This document shows positions 15,792-24,944 of a stretch of 35,452 nucleotides of DNA, in pieces. A program made the translations under genes and the position numbers. The stretch's first letter is position 1; each line of letters starts with the position of its first letter. The stretch comes from Treponema sp. UBA7590 (lineage in GTDB: Bacteria > Spirochaetota > Spirochaetia > Treponematales > Treponemataceae). The notes under the pieces were generated by a model. The model was given only the letters and a program-made list of their open reading frames with translations. It was not told the origin of the DNA and did not search any database. The stretch is taken from contig DLKK01000096.1 in NCBI GenBank assembly GCA_002478955.1, positions 57,025-92,476 of the forward strand, in the 5' to 3' direction.

Positions 15792-16172
15792 TCAGCACAA
15801 AAAAAACGTCTTTCCAGTTACGTTTATCAAAGCATCTTTTTCATCCTTTACAATCATTGCATAACCATTTACAAAAGAAGTTGCTTCTTTAAAAAACTCT
15901 CCGAAAGAATTTTCACCTTTTGAATTCAAAAAAGCAAATTTTTTTGGAGTTTCATAACAAACTGAAACAAGTATATAGTTATTTGTAAATTTATTATGTT
16001 CTAGTTTCATTCTGTTGATTGTTTTTATTTTTTTTCCGGTTTTATCATAAATTGCAAAGGAATTTGAACTCTGTGGCACACAAACAAGTCCACCTGAAAA
16101 TTCAAAGTCATAAATCGGGTGTATCTTAGGATCATCTTCAGCGTGCTTTCCATTTTCATTTATGTCATTTTT
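15792..16172 (-). pseudogene. WG-repeat-like protein fragment (5' end lost)
   Basis: On the minus strand an open frame runs from about 16172 to 15792. It reads like a WG/KWG-repeat protein: GGLVCVPQSSNSFAIYDKTG, then FAFLNSKGE, FGEFFKEATSFVNGYAMIVK and ALINVTGKT. The family is normally several hundred residues long; here only two or three repeat units remain. No ATG lies in frame (only a GTG at 16079), and the upstream end runs into a terminator hairpin. A run of eight T residues near the 3' end could hide a frameshift, but either frame stops within a few codons. Truncated remnant is the most likely reading; a short gene starting at GTG 16079 is the alternative. Confidence 0.55.
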
Positions 16173-16173
16173 A

Positions 16174-16223
16174 AATAAAAAAAGTAGGCATATTTTTAAT
16201 TTTCAACAAACTAGCCTACTTTT
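16174..16223 (-). terminator. Inverted repeat/terminator downstream of the 236-aa gene
   Basis: AAAAGTAGGC (16180-16189) and GCCTACTTTT (16214-16223) form a perfect 10-bp stem with a 24-nt loop. On the minus strand the stem ends in a T run, 28 nt after the stop of the gene at 16251-16961. The loop is long for a terminator but the position and T run fit. Confidence 0.65.
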
Positions 16224-16250
16224 ATAACATTTATTATGTTTCTTTTTAAT

Positions 16251-16961
16251 TTAAAACCTTGCTAATATTTTTTCTAACGTTTTTTTCGCATCCTGAAACT
16301 TTAATGCGGATTCCGGAAGAGTTTTATTCTCTGCGGCAAGTTTATTGTAAAAATATTCAGCGGCATTCCTGTCTATACTGTAATATCCTTGAGTTCCCTC
16401 AATCCCCTTTTGCAGATTCATTTTAGTTCCTTCCTTAAAATAAAAGTAATCGCTTAAAGAATCAAAATCTGCATTTCTATCCTCAAGCTCCATTGGATAA
16501 GACAATCTGAGCGTATAAACAGAATCCTTTGCAAAAACACGGAAAACATATACACCAAAACCTTGTATTCGCATCCACAAAGTTTGCGAATACATTACAG
16601 AAAAATCAAATTTTTTTCCTTTTATCCAATCAAATTTTGAATAAGAATGACCATAAGTCATAAAAATATCAGTACATTTTTCAAATTCTAACTTTATGTC
16701 GTCAAAAGTAACTTTTTCACGTTCTGGAAAAATTTCCTCGTTAAGAGAGTTAATTGTTTTTTTAGAAAAGATATCATTTGTTTCAGAAAAGATTTCAAGT
16801 TTAAATCTGCCAGAATTTTGATCATCATTAATCTTCTGATTTTCATATATAATATCAAACAAACCTGTGTTTTCAATCTGTTTCAATAACTTAGCTGGAA
16901 AAACCTGAGAAAATATCACATTTGGTATAAACAAAAACAGTAAAAGTAATATTCTTTTCAT
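16251..16961 (-). CDS. Secreted hypothetical protein, 236 aa
   Basis: No family recognised. A signal peptide (KRILLLLFLFIPNVIFS) is followed by a mature region of about 218 residues with mixed charge and many aromatic residues, including FDWIKGKKFDFSVMY, LWMRIQGFGVYVFRVFAKD and YFYNKLAAENKTLPESALKF. Export is likely; no lipobox cysteine. It starts 42 nt after the end of an RHS C-terminal remnant on the same strand and is followed by its own hairpin terminator. Placement suggests a former toxin-associated or immunity gene, but nothing in the protein itself proves this. Confidence 0.75.
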   Translation of the reverse strand: MKRILLLLFLFIPNVIFSQVFPAKLLKQIENTGLFDIIYENQKINDDQNSGRFKLEIFSETNDIFSKKTINSLNEEIFPEREKVTFDDIKLEFEKCTDIFMTYGHSYSKFDWIKGKKFDFSVMYSQTLWMRIQGFGVYVFRVFAKDSVYTLRLSYPMELEDRNADFDSLSDYFYFKEGTKMNLQKGIEGTQGYYSIDRNAAEYFYNKLAAENKTLPESALKFQDAKKTLEKILARF

Positions 16962-17002
16962 TTTATGAATCTCCTGATTAAATATTATTCCTTATATTAG
17001 TA

Positions 17003-17131
17003 TTAATTTACAGAATATGAAAAATTTCTAGTACCACCTAACCCACTTGTTGCCAATGCTTCATCAGAAATATTTCCTATCTTTCCAGTCCACGGATCAT
17101 AGTATTGCCCATTTCCAATATGAATATAACA
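17003..17131 (-). pseudogene. RHS-repeat protein C-terminal remnant
   Basis: On the minus strand a 42-codon frame reads IHIGNGQYYDPWTGKIGN and ends ATSGLGGTRNFSYSVN-stop. GxGQYYDPxTG is the hallmark that closes the RHS core, after which variable toxin tips begin. Upstream the frame stops at TAG (17132-17134) and the DNA becomes a set of inverted repeats, so the rest of the RHS protein is missing. Confidence in the RHS origin is good because of the motif; when and how it decayed is unknown. Confidence 0.75.
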
Positions 17132-17170
17132 CTAGCAGAGTTAACAAACAAGTATTAGAACACAAAGCTT

Positions 17171-17205
17171 GCTAGTATTAGTTTATAAAGCAAATTAATA
17201 CTAGC
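17171..17205. repeat. Perfect/near-perfect inverted repeat next to the RHS remnant
   Basis: GCTAGTATTAGTTT (17171-17184) pairs with AAATTAATACTAGC (17192-17205), 13 of 14 positions, around a 7-nt loop. A third related piece (AAGTATTAG, ~17151) lies just upstream. No T run follows on either strand. Together with the RHS remnant this fills the stretch 16962-17287, which otherwise shows no gene. Confidence 0.6.
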
Positions 17206-17228
17206 GAAGATAGAAAAACAGTATTTGC

Positions 17229-17265
17229 AAAAAAAATCCCCCACTGCAAGATTTTTGCGGTGGGG
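17229..17265 (-). terminator. Terminator of the CotH-family gene
   Basis: On the minus strand CCCCACCGCAA pairs with TTGCAGTGGGG (11 positions, one mismatch) around a 5-nt loop and is followed by a run of eight T residues, ~20 nt after the stop codon at 17288. Confidence 0.9.
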
Positions 17266-17287
17266 GGGGGTAAACCAAACTTGAATT

Positions 17288-20257
17288 TTATTTTTTTAGT
17301 TCAGGAATCAAAAAGTTAGCATCCTCATTATTTGTCTGTTTATATTCTTCTGGAAGATATTCACCATATTTGTAATTTTTATAACCCAACCAGTTGCTAC
17401 CATTAACAACAAATTTATAGCCATACCACATTCCTGCAATATTATATTCAGAACTTGAAAATGTGAACTTGTATGTTCCATCTTCATTTTTTGTCATTCT
17501 GGCATTTTTAGAGTTTCCGTTCCAACCAATAAGATCACAGGCAGGAACCACAAAATTTATTTCATCTGCTGACAAATTAAAATCATCTGGAACAAATGTA
17601 AACTCCAAATATTCCATGGACTCTTTAGTTTCTGATGTTTCAGACCAATATTTATATGGAAGTTCTTTGTAATGCGCATAAACAGTCATATCACCAGTTG
17701 CATATTCAACGAGTTCTCCACCATCTGGCTTTGTATACCACCCGCAAAAGAACTTTTCTCCATTTGAAATTGAATCAGACCAAGGAATCCAATCACCTTT
17801 ATAAAAAGATTCTGTGCGAGGATATGGTGAACCATCATTACATGAGCCTTCATTCAAATTACGCGTAATTTGATATAGCGGAAGCTTTTCCCAATGTGCA
17901 TACAAAGTCGTGTTTTCAGCAGGAATTTCTGAAACAGGATTTCCATTTTCTTTAGCATCGAACCAACCTAAAAAATCATAACCAGTTAGCCAAATATCAT
18001 AATAGTAGTTAGTTACAGCAGTTCCTACTAAAGCATCTTTTATCAAATATGAGGAATTCCAGATCTTTTTCTTCTTATCTTGTATCTCTCCATTATTCAA
18101 ATCAAGCGCAATATCTACATATTTCGGTTTACAGTAAACTTGAACGGATTTTGCCTTCGCCTTAAAATAATTATCAGTTTCATCTCCACTCAAAAGCTGA
18201 TATTTTCCGTAGTTTGAACACCACGAGGCAACATCATCTTTTATGGTTTTTGATGTGTCTGCATATTCAATATCATCGCTTGAAGTCAAATCTCTTACCA
18301 AACTTTGCAACCTTTTGATTTCAGTCTGGCTTCCTTCAACAAAAACAGCCGATTCGCTCAACTCAAGAAGATAATCCACGTACTTCTGCTTAACTTCTGG
18401 AACAGAAAGAAGTTTTTCTATCAGCGGAGCTTCGTAAATGCCTTCGCCCCAGTCAAGAGGATTTTTTGTGGCTGTGTCTGTATCGGGAAAGCAGTTTGTT
18501 CCCAAGATGTTGTCGTAATCGTAAGGAATAAAATATGCCTTGCCTTTTGTGTCAAAATAGAAGTAATAGTTGTTGTGATTCCGCCAGTAGTCGTCGTCCA
18601 TTCCTAAAAGCACGTTGCAGGCGTAAGTTTTCAGGAACAAGTCAACGTCCATCTTGTTTTCGTAAAACTGTTTTATTTCATCTTCTGAATTAAGACTGTT
18701 CAATTCTTCTATAAAATCGATAAAATTGTTTCGGGCATCGCTTAGCTCATCCTTGTTTGTTTTCAGGTCGTAGTCGTAGCGAAGGCTTCTTGATTCATCA
18801 AGGAAAATTTCTTCCACACCAAAAGAACGGTAAACATCATAATCTGTTGACATGGAAGGACCATTGCTAGACTGCCAGCAGCATTTCCAAAGGTCGCCCT
18901 TGTTGTCGGAAAATTTTCCGCCGCCTAAAGTTCCAGCTGTCTGCAAAGATTCTGCGCGTTCCTTTAAGAACTGCTTGTTGATTTCTTCAATCATTGCGTA
19001 AACACCGTAGTTCAATTCTTTTGTAGTGCCATCTTTTTCCTTGATGTTGATAAAAAGATGAGCATAGCCTGCGCGTGGAGCTGTCCATATTCCGTTTTTA
19101 CGGAAATAGTTGTAGCCAAAAACTTCGTGCACGTAAGTCGGGTCTTCCTTAAAGCGTTTAAGGTTCAAGCCTTTCATGCAGCCGGCAAGTTTTCGTTCTT
19201 CGCCTGAATCGTCGAGCCATTCTTCAAAGTCGAGCTTAAAATGCGCCTGATAATATTGCTCGCCAACCTGCGGTCGGCGGCGGCTTGTGTTTCCTCGAAG
19301 TCGCATTCCAATATCGCTGATTTGCCAAGTATTTTTACCTTTTTTCATCTCAAAGTCGGCATGAACGCAGTCTTCGTTTTTAGGATTTTTGTCATAATTT
19401 GCACAAAGTTCATCCCATTGCTCGCGGCTGATTGTAAGAGTTATTTCTGCAACTGAATCTGTTCCAAAAATGTAGTTCAGGCTTTCTGTGCGGCTGTCCA
19501 ACATCGGCCCGACGTTTTCCGCAATCGTTATTTTTTCTGATTTTACACCGTCGCTTTCATTTCCGCTTGTGTCTACAGTTTTTATTGTGAATATATAGAA
19601 ACGTCCAGATTTTACGCTGATTGAATATTTTTTAGTTTCCGGGCTTACAAAGACTGTATTTTTTGCCATTGCTTCTGTCAAAACAGAACGGGAAGCGTCA
19701 ATTGTGCCAGATTTCAGTTTTTCTTCTTCATAAGAAATCAAATATCCAAATAAATCTTCTGACTTTGAAACTTTCCATTTTAATGTTGCAACCAAATCTT
19801 CAAGTTCTACAGCAAAATCTGTGACATCTTCCGGCGGTGTTGTGTCGCCTGGTTCTTCTGATGCTTTTTCCGCAGTTTTTATTTTAATTTCAGTTTTTTC
19901 TGATGTTTCCTGTTGTTCTGAATCAAGACTTGTAAAGGTGAATGTATATTCAGTATCCGCACTTAAACCTGTTACAGTAAAAGTGTTTGTTTCTTTTGGG
20001 CAAGCTTGCGGTTCTGCAAGATTACCAGCTGCCGGCGACATTGCAATTTTTACGCCGTAATAATTTTGTTCCGGGTTTTGCCAAGCCAGAATGATTTTTT
20101 CATTTGTTGCCGCAGATTTTACATTTCTAACGGCTGAATAAGTTAGAGAGCCGCCCCCCCCCGAATCAGAATCGCTGTCTGTTGCGCAGCCAAAAGTCAT
20201 TATTCCAAAAAGAATAAATGCAGTTGCCATAAATAGGCTTAAAACTTTCCTTTTCAT
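17288..20257 (-). CDS. CotH-kinase-domain lipoprotein with FN3 and InlB-type repeats
   Basis: 989 aa from the ATG at 20257, chosen because the lipoprotein signal peptide starts there (MKRKVLSLF, lipobox-like TFGC with C24) and GGGGG precedes it; an earlier in-frame start would place 21 residues before the signal. After a Ser/Asp/Gly linker come two fibronectin type III-like domains (~37-245). A CotH domain follows (~265-630): MRLRGNTSRRRP, YGVYAMIEEINKQFL, TYACNVLLGMDDDYWRNHNNYY and YFIPYDYDNILG, the last two being the kinase-like catalytic region. Two InlB/Flg_new-type repeats (FLGWFDAKE...TLYAHWE; FFCGWYTKPDGG...TVYAHYK) and a beta-sandwich C-terminus resembling a starch/E-set binding module (YKFTFSSSEYNIAGMWYGYKFV) complete it. 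Probably outer-surface. CotH proteins can phosphorylate other proteins; activity here is inferred. Confidence 0.88.
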   Translation of the reverse strand: MKRKVLSLFMATAFILFGIMTFGCATDSDSDSGGGGSLTYSAVRNVKSAATNEKIILAWQNPEQNYYGVKIAMSPAAGNLAEPQACPKETNTFTVTGLSADTEYTFTFTSLDSEQQETSEKTEIKIKTAEKASEEPGDTTPPEDVTDFAVELEDLVATLKWKVSKSEDLFGYLISYEEEKLKSGTIDASRSVLTEAMAKNTVFVSPETKKYSISVKSGRFYIFTIKTVDTSGNESDGVKSEKITIAENVGPMLDSRTESLNYIFGTDSVAEITLTISREQWDELCANYDKNPKNEDCVHADFEMKKGKNTWQISDIGMRLRGNTSRRRPQVGEQYYQAHFKLDFEEWLDDSGEERKLAGCMKGLNLKRFKEDPTYVHEVFGYNYFRKNGIWTAPRAGYAHLFINIKEKDGTTKELNYGVYAMIEEINKQFLKERAESLQTAGTLGGGKFSDNKGDLWKCCWQSSNGPSMSTDYDVYRSFGVEEIFLDESRSLRYDYDLKTNKDELSDARNNFIDFIEELNSLNSEDEIKQFYENKMDVDLFLKTYACNVLLGMDDDYWRNHNNYYFYFDTKGKAYFIPYDYDNILGTNCFPDTDTATKNPLDWGEGIYEAPLIEKLLSVPEVKQKYVDYLLELSESAVFVEGSQTEIKRLQSLVRDLTSSDDIEYADTSKTIKDDVASWCSNYGKYQLLSGDETDNYFKAKAKSVQVYCKPKYVDIALDLNNGEIQDKKKKIWNSSYLIKDALVGTAVTNYYYDIWLTGYDFLGWFDAKENGNPVSEIPAENTTLYAHWEKLPLYQITRNLNEGSCNDGSPYPRTESFYKGDWIPWSDSISNGEKFFCGWYTKPDGGELVEYATGDMTVYAHYKELPYKYWSETSETKESMEYLEFTFVPDDFNLSADEINFVVPACDLIGWNGNSKNARMTKNEDGTYKFTFSSSEYNIAGMWYGYKFVVNGSNWLGYKNYKYGEYLPEEYKQTNNEDANFLIPELKK

Positions 20258-20367
20258 AAGACCCCCGAAAGTATTTGTTAGTAAGAATTTAAGTCTATAG
20301 CACAATCTGCATTGTTTCAATTGAATTGTTTTATTGATTCAGCATAAAAATTCGATAGTATAAATCC

Positions 20368-23300
20368 CTAGCTTGGCACGTGGATTATTTCGCGCGGCTT
20401 AGAGCCGTTAGCAGGTCCTACGATTCCGCGGGCTTCCATTTCTTCAACAAGGCGCGCGGCTCGGTTGTAGCCAACTTTTAATCGGCGTTGAATATAGCTT
20501 GCGCTGGCTTTTCCAGACTGAATCACAATGTCCAGAGCCTGCTCGTACAATGGATCTGCATCATCGCCGTAGAAATTCTGCTGACCGTCATCGTCATCAT
20601 CGTCATCAACAAAAATCTCATCATCAATATAGTCTGGCTCGCCCAAAGTTTTTACGTAATCAACAACGTGCTCAACATCGGAATCGCTTTCAAAAGTTCC
20701 CTGGATTCGGATTGGGTACGGACTTACTGCAGAAGCGTAAAGCATATCGCCTTTTCCCAAAAGTTTTTCAGCACCCACTGCGTCAATAATGATATTTGAA
20801 TCGGTTCGGCTTGCAACCATGAACGCAATTCGGCTTGGAATATTCGCTTTTATAAGACCAGTAATAACGTTCACAGAAGGTCGCTGTGTTGCCAAGACAA
20901 GATGGATTCCTACTGCGCGGGACATAGCCGCAAGGCGTGCAACATTTGACTCAAGTTCCTTTCCGCTTGTTGCCATCAAATCCGCAAACTCATCAATTAT
21001 AATGACGATGTACGGCAATTTTTCCGTGGCAATCTTACGTTCCTCAACGCGTTTGTTGTAGCTTGAAATATCACGAACGCCCATCTGGTCAAGCAACGCA
21101 TACCGGCGTTCCATTTCGCACAGACACCATTGCAATCCTTGCAAAGCTTTTTTTGGCTCGGTAATAACTGGCGTTAAAAGATGAGGAATATCGTTGTAAA
21201 GTTTCAGTTCAACAACTTTCGGGTCAACAAGAATCATTTTTACCTGCTGAGGCGAACGTTTGTACAAAATTGAAAGAATTATCGAGTTTACGCAAACTGA
21301 TTTTCCGGCACCAGTCGCACCGGCAATCAAAAGATGAGGCGTTTTTGCAATATCAATAATCTGGGATTTTCCAAGAATATCTTTCCCCAAAATTACAGGA
21401 ATCGCCATTTTCTGGAATTCTGGCAAATCCTGCTCAATCATCTCGCGGAAGCTTACAATTGAACGCTTTTTGTTTGGAACTTCAATTCCAACTGCGGCTT
21501 TTCCTGGAATCGGGGCAACAATTCGCACACTAGATGCGGCTAGGCTAAGCGCAATATTGTCCTGAAGCGCAACAATTTTGCTGAGCTTTACGCCCGGAGC
21601 TGGAGCTATTTCAAACATCGTTACAACCGGACCTTTTTTTATTCCAATCACTTCTGCGCTGATTCCAAAATCAGAAAGCGTTTTCTTTAATTTTACGGCG
21701 CTTTCCTTTGTTTCCGCGTCAATAAGCCAATACTGGTCATCTTCATACTGTTCAAGCAAATCTGTTGGAACAATGTAAGGCTTTTTTGGACGTGCAACAT
21801 GGCTGACCGAAGCTGGTTCCGTAACAACAGTTTTTCGCTCTGGAACAGGTGATGTCTCAATGACTTTACCTTCAACTGTTGGCTCTTCAGTTTTTTCAGC
21901 AAATGCAGAGCCGGAAGAATCTGATTCAAGATTTGAGCTATAATTTTCTGTTGAGTTGTCTGTTTTTTCAGATTCTGGAAAATCTTCGCGGTTTTCAAAA
22001 TTTTCCGCAGAAGACTCAGTCTCGTCCGCCGGCTCATGGGAATCTTCTTTTTCATCAAAGAATGAATCATTTTCGTTTTCTTCAAGTTGTTTGCGTGCAT
22101 CGTTTTCCATGTCGGCAAAAACATCAGAATTAAATGAGATTGTTGAATTTTCGTCATTTTCCGCATTTTTCGTGGAATCTTCAGGCGGAACAGGCTCGTC
22201 CTCGGAATTCATATCGATGTCAAAAAAATCCGGGGAAAGCGTTTCATGAGAATCTGCGTTTTCCGTCTCATCTTCGTAAGAATCATCCGCAGATTCTTCA
22301 TCCTCTACTTCGTCATTATATTTTTCAAAATCGCTCAAGGAATTTTCAAGTTCATCCGGCGCATAAAAATCATCTTCTGCCGGCTCAAAACCTTTGCCTT
22401 TTTCAGCGGATTTTTCGTCATCATCCTGAACTTCAACAGGAATCTCCACTGCCCCAGCCTGAGCTTTTATTTCTTCTGTGTCAGGCCATTCCAAATCGTC
22501 AGCCGGTTCTTCTTGAATTTCAAAATCCTTTTCGGTTTCTGGATTTTCTGGCTGATTTTCAGTTTTCTGCTCATCCGAAAGTTCCGTAAAATCAGAATTT
22601 TCAGGCTCTTCATTAAATCCGTTCAGGGCGGCAAATTCTTCCTGCGTAATCATTGAATTTGCGTTTTGAGGCTCGTCTTCGTCAAAAAGATTCGCGAACG
22701 GATCTTCCCGTTGAACAGTCGGTTCGTTTTCCGCAACAGTTGTCGGCGCGGAATCTGATTTTTCTTCATTTTGCACAGGTTGAATTTCTGAATCATTTTG
22801 AAGAACAGTTTCTTCCGCATTTTTTTCAGCATTTTCATTTTCTGAAGAAGTTTCTGGCTCCGAAAGATTCTCTGATTCTTTTGCGGCGCGCAATTCCTCC
22901 TGACTTTCAGAAATCTGCTCAGCAATTTTCTGTTCTTTTTCAGCAAGAAATTTTTCGCGGTGAAAAATCATATCGTTTATTCGTTCCGCAACAAGCCCGG
23001 CAATAATTATTTCCATCACGATTAGCATTATTCCAATAATTATTGTCAGCACAATCTTGATTGTAGAAAAATCATCCGTAAAATCTTTTGCAAAATAGCG
23101 GCAAAGTTTTTCAATAAAAACAGAAGTAAAAAATGGAACAACCGCAGTCAAAAGCCGCATTGATTTTTTGGAAGTCCATTTTGAGGCAAAACACGAAAGC
23201 CCCGAAATCAGAAGAAAAACTGGAATCAGAATGCTGGAAAATCCATAAACGGAAAAAAGCATATCGCCCAAAGAAAAAGCTGTTATATATAGAAGATTAT

Positions 23301-23421
23301 CTTGCGCCGGACCAAAATTTCCAAAATCAAGAGGAAGAAGTGCCAACGAAATTGAAAAAAACGCGGCAATCAAAAGCAGAATTGCTCCAGCCACAAAATT
23401 CGGTTTGTTAGAAATTTTCAT
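20368..23421 (-). CDS. ftsK: DNA translocase FtsK/SpoIIIE
   Basis: 1017 aa from ATG 23421; an upstream in-frame TTG (23472) is less likely. It pumps chromosomal DNA through the closing septum and triggers dimer resolution. Order: four N-terminal membrane helices (~first 165 residues), a very long acidic Glu/Asp/Ser linker (~180-560), the alpha domain (PYIVPTDLLEQYEDD), the RecA-like motor with Walker A GATGAGKS (~700) and Walker B IIIDEFADLM (~809), then LVLATQRPSVNVITGLIKANIPSRIAF in parts. The C-terminal gamma winged helix (DPLYEQALDIVIQSGKASASYIQRRL, in parts) reads DNA polarity sequences. An acidic stretch (VDDDDDDDG) sits before gamma. The gene ends 110 nt before the CotH start on the same strand with no obvious terminator between. 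Confidence 0.96.
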   Translation of the reverse strand: MKISNKPNFVAGAILLLIAAFFSISLALLPLDFGNFGPAQDNLLYITAFSLGDMLFSVYGFSSILIPVFLLISGLSCFASKWTSKKSMRLLTAVVPFFTSVFIEKLCRYFAKDFTDDFSTIKIVLTIIIGIMLIVMEIIIAGLVAERINDMIFHREKFLAEKEQKIAEQISESQEELRAAKESENLSEPETSSENENAEKNAEETVLQNDSEIQPVQNEEKSDSAPTTVAENEPTVQREDPFANLFDEDEPQNANSMITQEEFAALNGFNEEPENSDFTELSDEQKTENQPENPETEKDFEIQEEPADDLEWPDTEEIKAQAGAVEIPVEVQDDDEKSAEKGKGFEPAEDDFYAPDELENSLSDFEKYNDEVEDEESADDSYEDETENADSHETLSPDFFDIDMNSEDEPVPPEDSTKNAENDENSTISFNSDVFADMENDARKQLEENENDSFFDEKEDSHEPADETESSAENFENREDFPESEKTDNSTENYSSNLESDSSGSAFAEKTEEPTVEGKVIETSPVPERKTVVTEPASVSHVARPKKPYIVPTDLLEQYEDDQYWLIDAETKESAVKLKKTLSDFGISAEVIGIKKGPVVTMFEIAPAPGVKLSKIVALQDNIALSLAASSVRIVAPIPGKAAVGIEVPNKKRSIVSFREMIEQDLPEFQKMAIPVILGKDILGKSQIIDIAKTPHLLIAGATGAGKSVCVNSIILSILYKRSPQQVKMILVDPKVVELKLYNDIPHLLTPVITEPKKALQGLQWCLCEMERRYALLDQMGVRDISSYNKRVEERKIATEKLPYIVIIIDEFADLMATSGKELESNVARLAAMSRAVGIHLVLATQRPSVNVITGLIKANIPSRIAFMVASRTDSNIIIDAVGAEKLLGKGDMLYASAVSPYPIRIQGTFESDSDVEHVVDYVKTLGEPDYIDDEIFVDDDDDDDGQQNFYGDDADPLYEQALDIVIQSGKASASYIQRRLKVGYNRAARLVEEMEARGIVGPANGSKPREIIHVPS

Positions 23422-23617
23422 ACTTTTATTTTCGGCAAGTAAAAAGACATTTTTTAGGAAATATTCGCGCAAAACAAAAAATTCTAAAAATGAAAAAAAA
23501 TGATATAATTAGGAATAATTTCGTGTTTGTAATAAATAATGTGAAAAATCGCTCTCAGCAGATTTCCAAATTGTATAACAAACCCGAAATTATGGCTAAT
23601 TTTTGCGAAGGTGTAGG

Positions 23618-24928
23618 ATGAAAAAGTTTTTTTTGCAGGTGATTTTATTTTTTTGGGGATTTGCGGTTGCGTTCGGCCAGCAAGAGCTTCCTGTGCAGGT
23701 AACTTATAGCGGCGGAAGGAATTACAGTCTTGTTGAACGCACGGATTTACGCAGATATGACAACAACAAATATGTCGGGCTTGTAAGCCGCGAAGTCCGT
23801 TCTTTTATTGTAAATGACGGCAATTTATATGACGGAAGTTTTTATGTTGACGAAGGAACAAAACATCAGAATATTTCGGTTGCGCAAGAAATCCACGATT
23901 CCATTCCTTCAACCTTTAAAATCTCTCCAGACGGAAATCTTATAATGCTTGAAGACCACGGCTATCCAAGTTTCAGAAGCTTTCCGGCTTTTCCAAAAGC
24001 AAAAATAAAAAAAGGCGACAGCTGGACGGCAAGAGCAATGCGTTCTATTGACCCATTGAACAAAGGCATTTTCACAAAAATTCCAATGGAGGTTTTATAC
24101 ACTTACATTGGTGATGAAACTGTCCGTGGCGAAGAAGTTTTTGTTTTCAGCGCAAAATGGGCAACACGTTATGGAATCTCTTATTTTGATTTTGGTGGCG
24201 ACCAGAATTTAAAAAGCGCAAATGGAAGCCACAACGCAACAATGTATGTAAGCAAAAATACCGGATATGCGATTGTTGTGCGCGATTCTGTAAACGAAAA
24301 TTTTATTTATAAAGACGGAAATTCAGTAACTTTTAAGGGAACGATTTCATTGTTCACTGAATATCCGCCGGCAGTTGACCGAACAAAAATTATAGAATCT
24401 TTACAGCGAGTCGCACTTGTTTCAAAAGATGAAACAGAATCTCTTTCCAAACCAGTAAACGAATCACATCCATTGGCCGCAAGCACCACAGGAAACAAAA
24501 AGAATGAAAAAACTGAGCCAAAAACGAAAAAAAACACGGCTTCAGCGGCAAAAAACTCAAACATCAAGGTTGAAAACACACCGGCAGGAATCCGGCTTAC
24601 GATTCAAAATCTTCAGTTCAAGGCAGACAGCGCGGAACTTCTTCCCGGCGAAGAAAAGCGGCTTGATCAGATTGCAACAGTCTTAAAAGAAGCTGGAAAC
24701 AGCCAGTTTCTAGTTGAAGGTCACACGGCGGACACAGGCTACGAAAAAGGCGAAATGAAGCTTTCCGCAGAACGTGCGCATGCAGTTGCAGAAGCTCTTT
24801 CTAAAAAAGGAATTCAGGCTTCGCGGTTCATAACAAAAGGAAGCGGCGCGCACAAGCCGATTGCGGACAATGCAACCCCGGAAGGAAAAGCAATGAACCG
24901 CCGCGTAGAAATCACAATTCTTGAATAA
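23618..24928 (+). CDS. OmpA-family outer-envelope protein
   Basis: 436 aa. Start at 23618 because a signal peptide begins there (KKFFLQVILFFWGFAVAFGQ) with AAGG upstream; the longer frame from 23603 adds only MRRCR. The N-terminal ~260 residues form an unassigned beta-rich domain (VTYSGGRNYSLVERTDLRRYD; SFPAFPKAKIKKGDSWTARA). A Lys/Thr-rich linker (~290-320) leads to an OmpA C-terminal peptidoglycan-binding domain: FKADSAELLPGEEKRLDQIA, FLVEGHTADTG, LSAERAHAVAEAL and MNRRVEITILE, containing the conserved Asp and Arg positions that hold diaminopimelate. The role is anchoring envelope to peptidoglycan. It is divergent from ftsK; TATAAT at 23504-23509 has no good -35. Confidence 0.88.
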   Translation: MKKFFLQVILFFWGFAVAFGQQELPVQVTYSGGRNYSLVERTDLRRYDNNKYVGLVSREVRSFIVNDGNLYDGSFYVDEGTKHQNISVAQEIHDSIPSTFKISPDGNLIMLEDHGYPSFRSFPAFPKAKIKKGDSWTARAMRSIDPLNKGIFTKIPMEVLYTYIGDETVRGEEVFVFSAKWATRYGISYFDFGGDQNLKSANGSHNATMYVSKNTGYAIVVRDSVNENFIYKDGNSVTFKGTISLFTEYPPAVDRTKIIESLQRVALVSKDETESLSKPVNESHPLAASTTGNKKNEKTEPKTKKNTASAAKNSNIKVENTPAGIRLTIQNLQFKADSAELLPGEEKRLDQIATVLKEAGNSQFLVEGHTADTGYEKGEMKLSAERAHAVAEALSKKGIQASRFITKGSGAHKPIADNATPEGKAMNRRVEITILE

Positions 24929-24944
24929 AATGTGGTAATTCAAG

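Noticed and set aside
20581..20640. Run of TCATCATCG-type triplets as a CRISPR or tandem repeat
   Set aside because: It is simply the reverse complement of consecutive aspartate codons in FtsK.
20488..22656. Several long plus-strand open frames opposite ftsK
   Set aside because: They are shadows of the ftsK coding sequence: low-complexity Phe/Ser/Arg-rich translations opposite the acidic linker, no ribosome sites, no recognisable domains.
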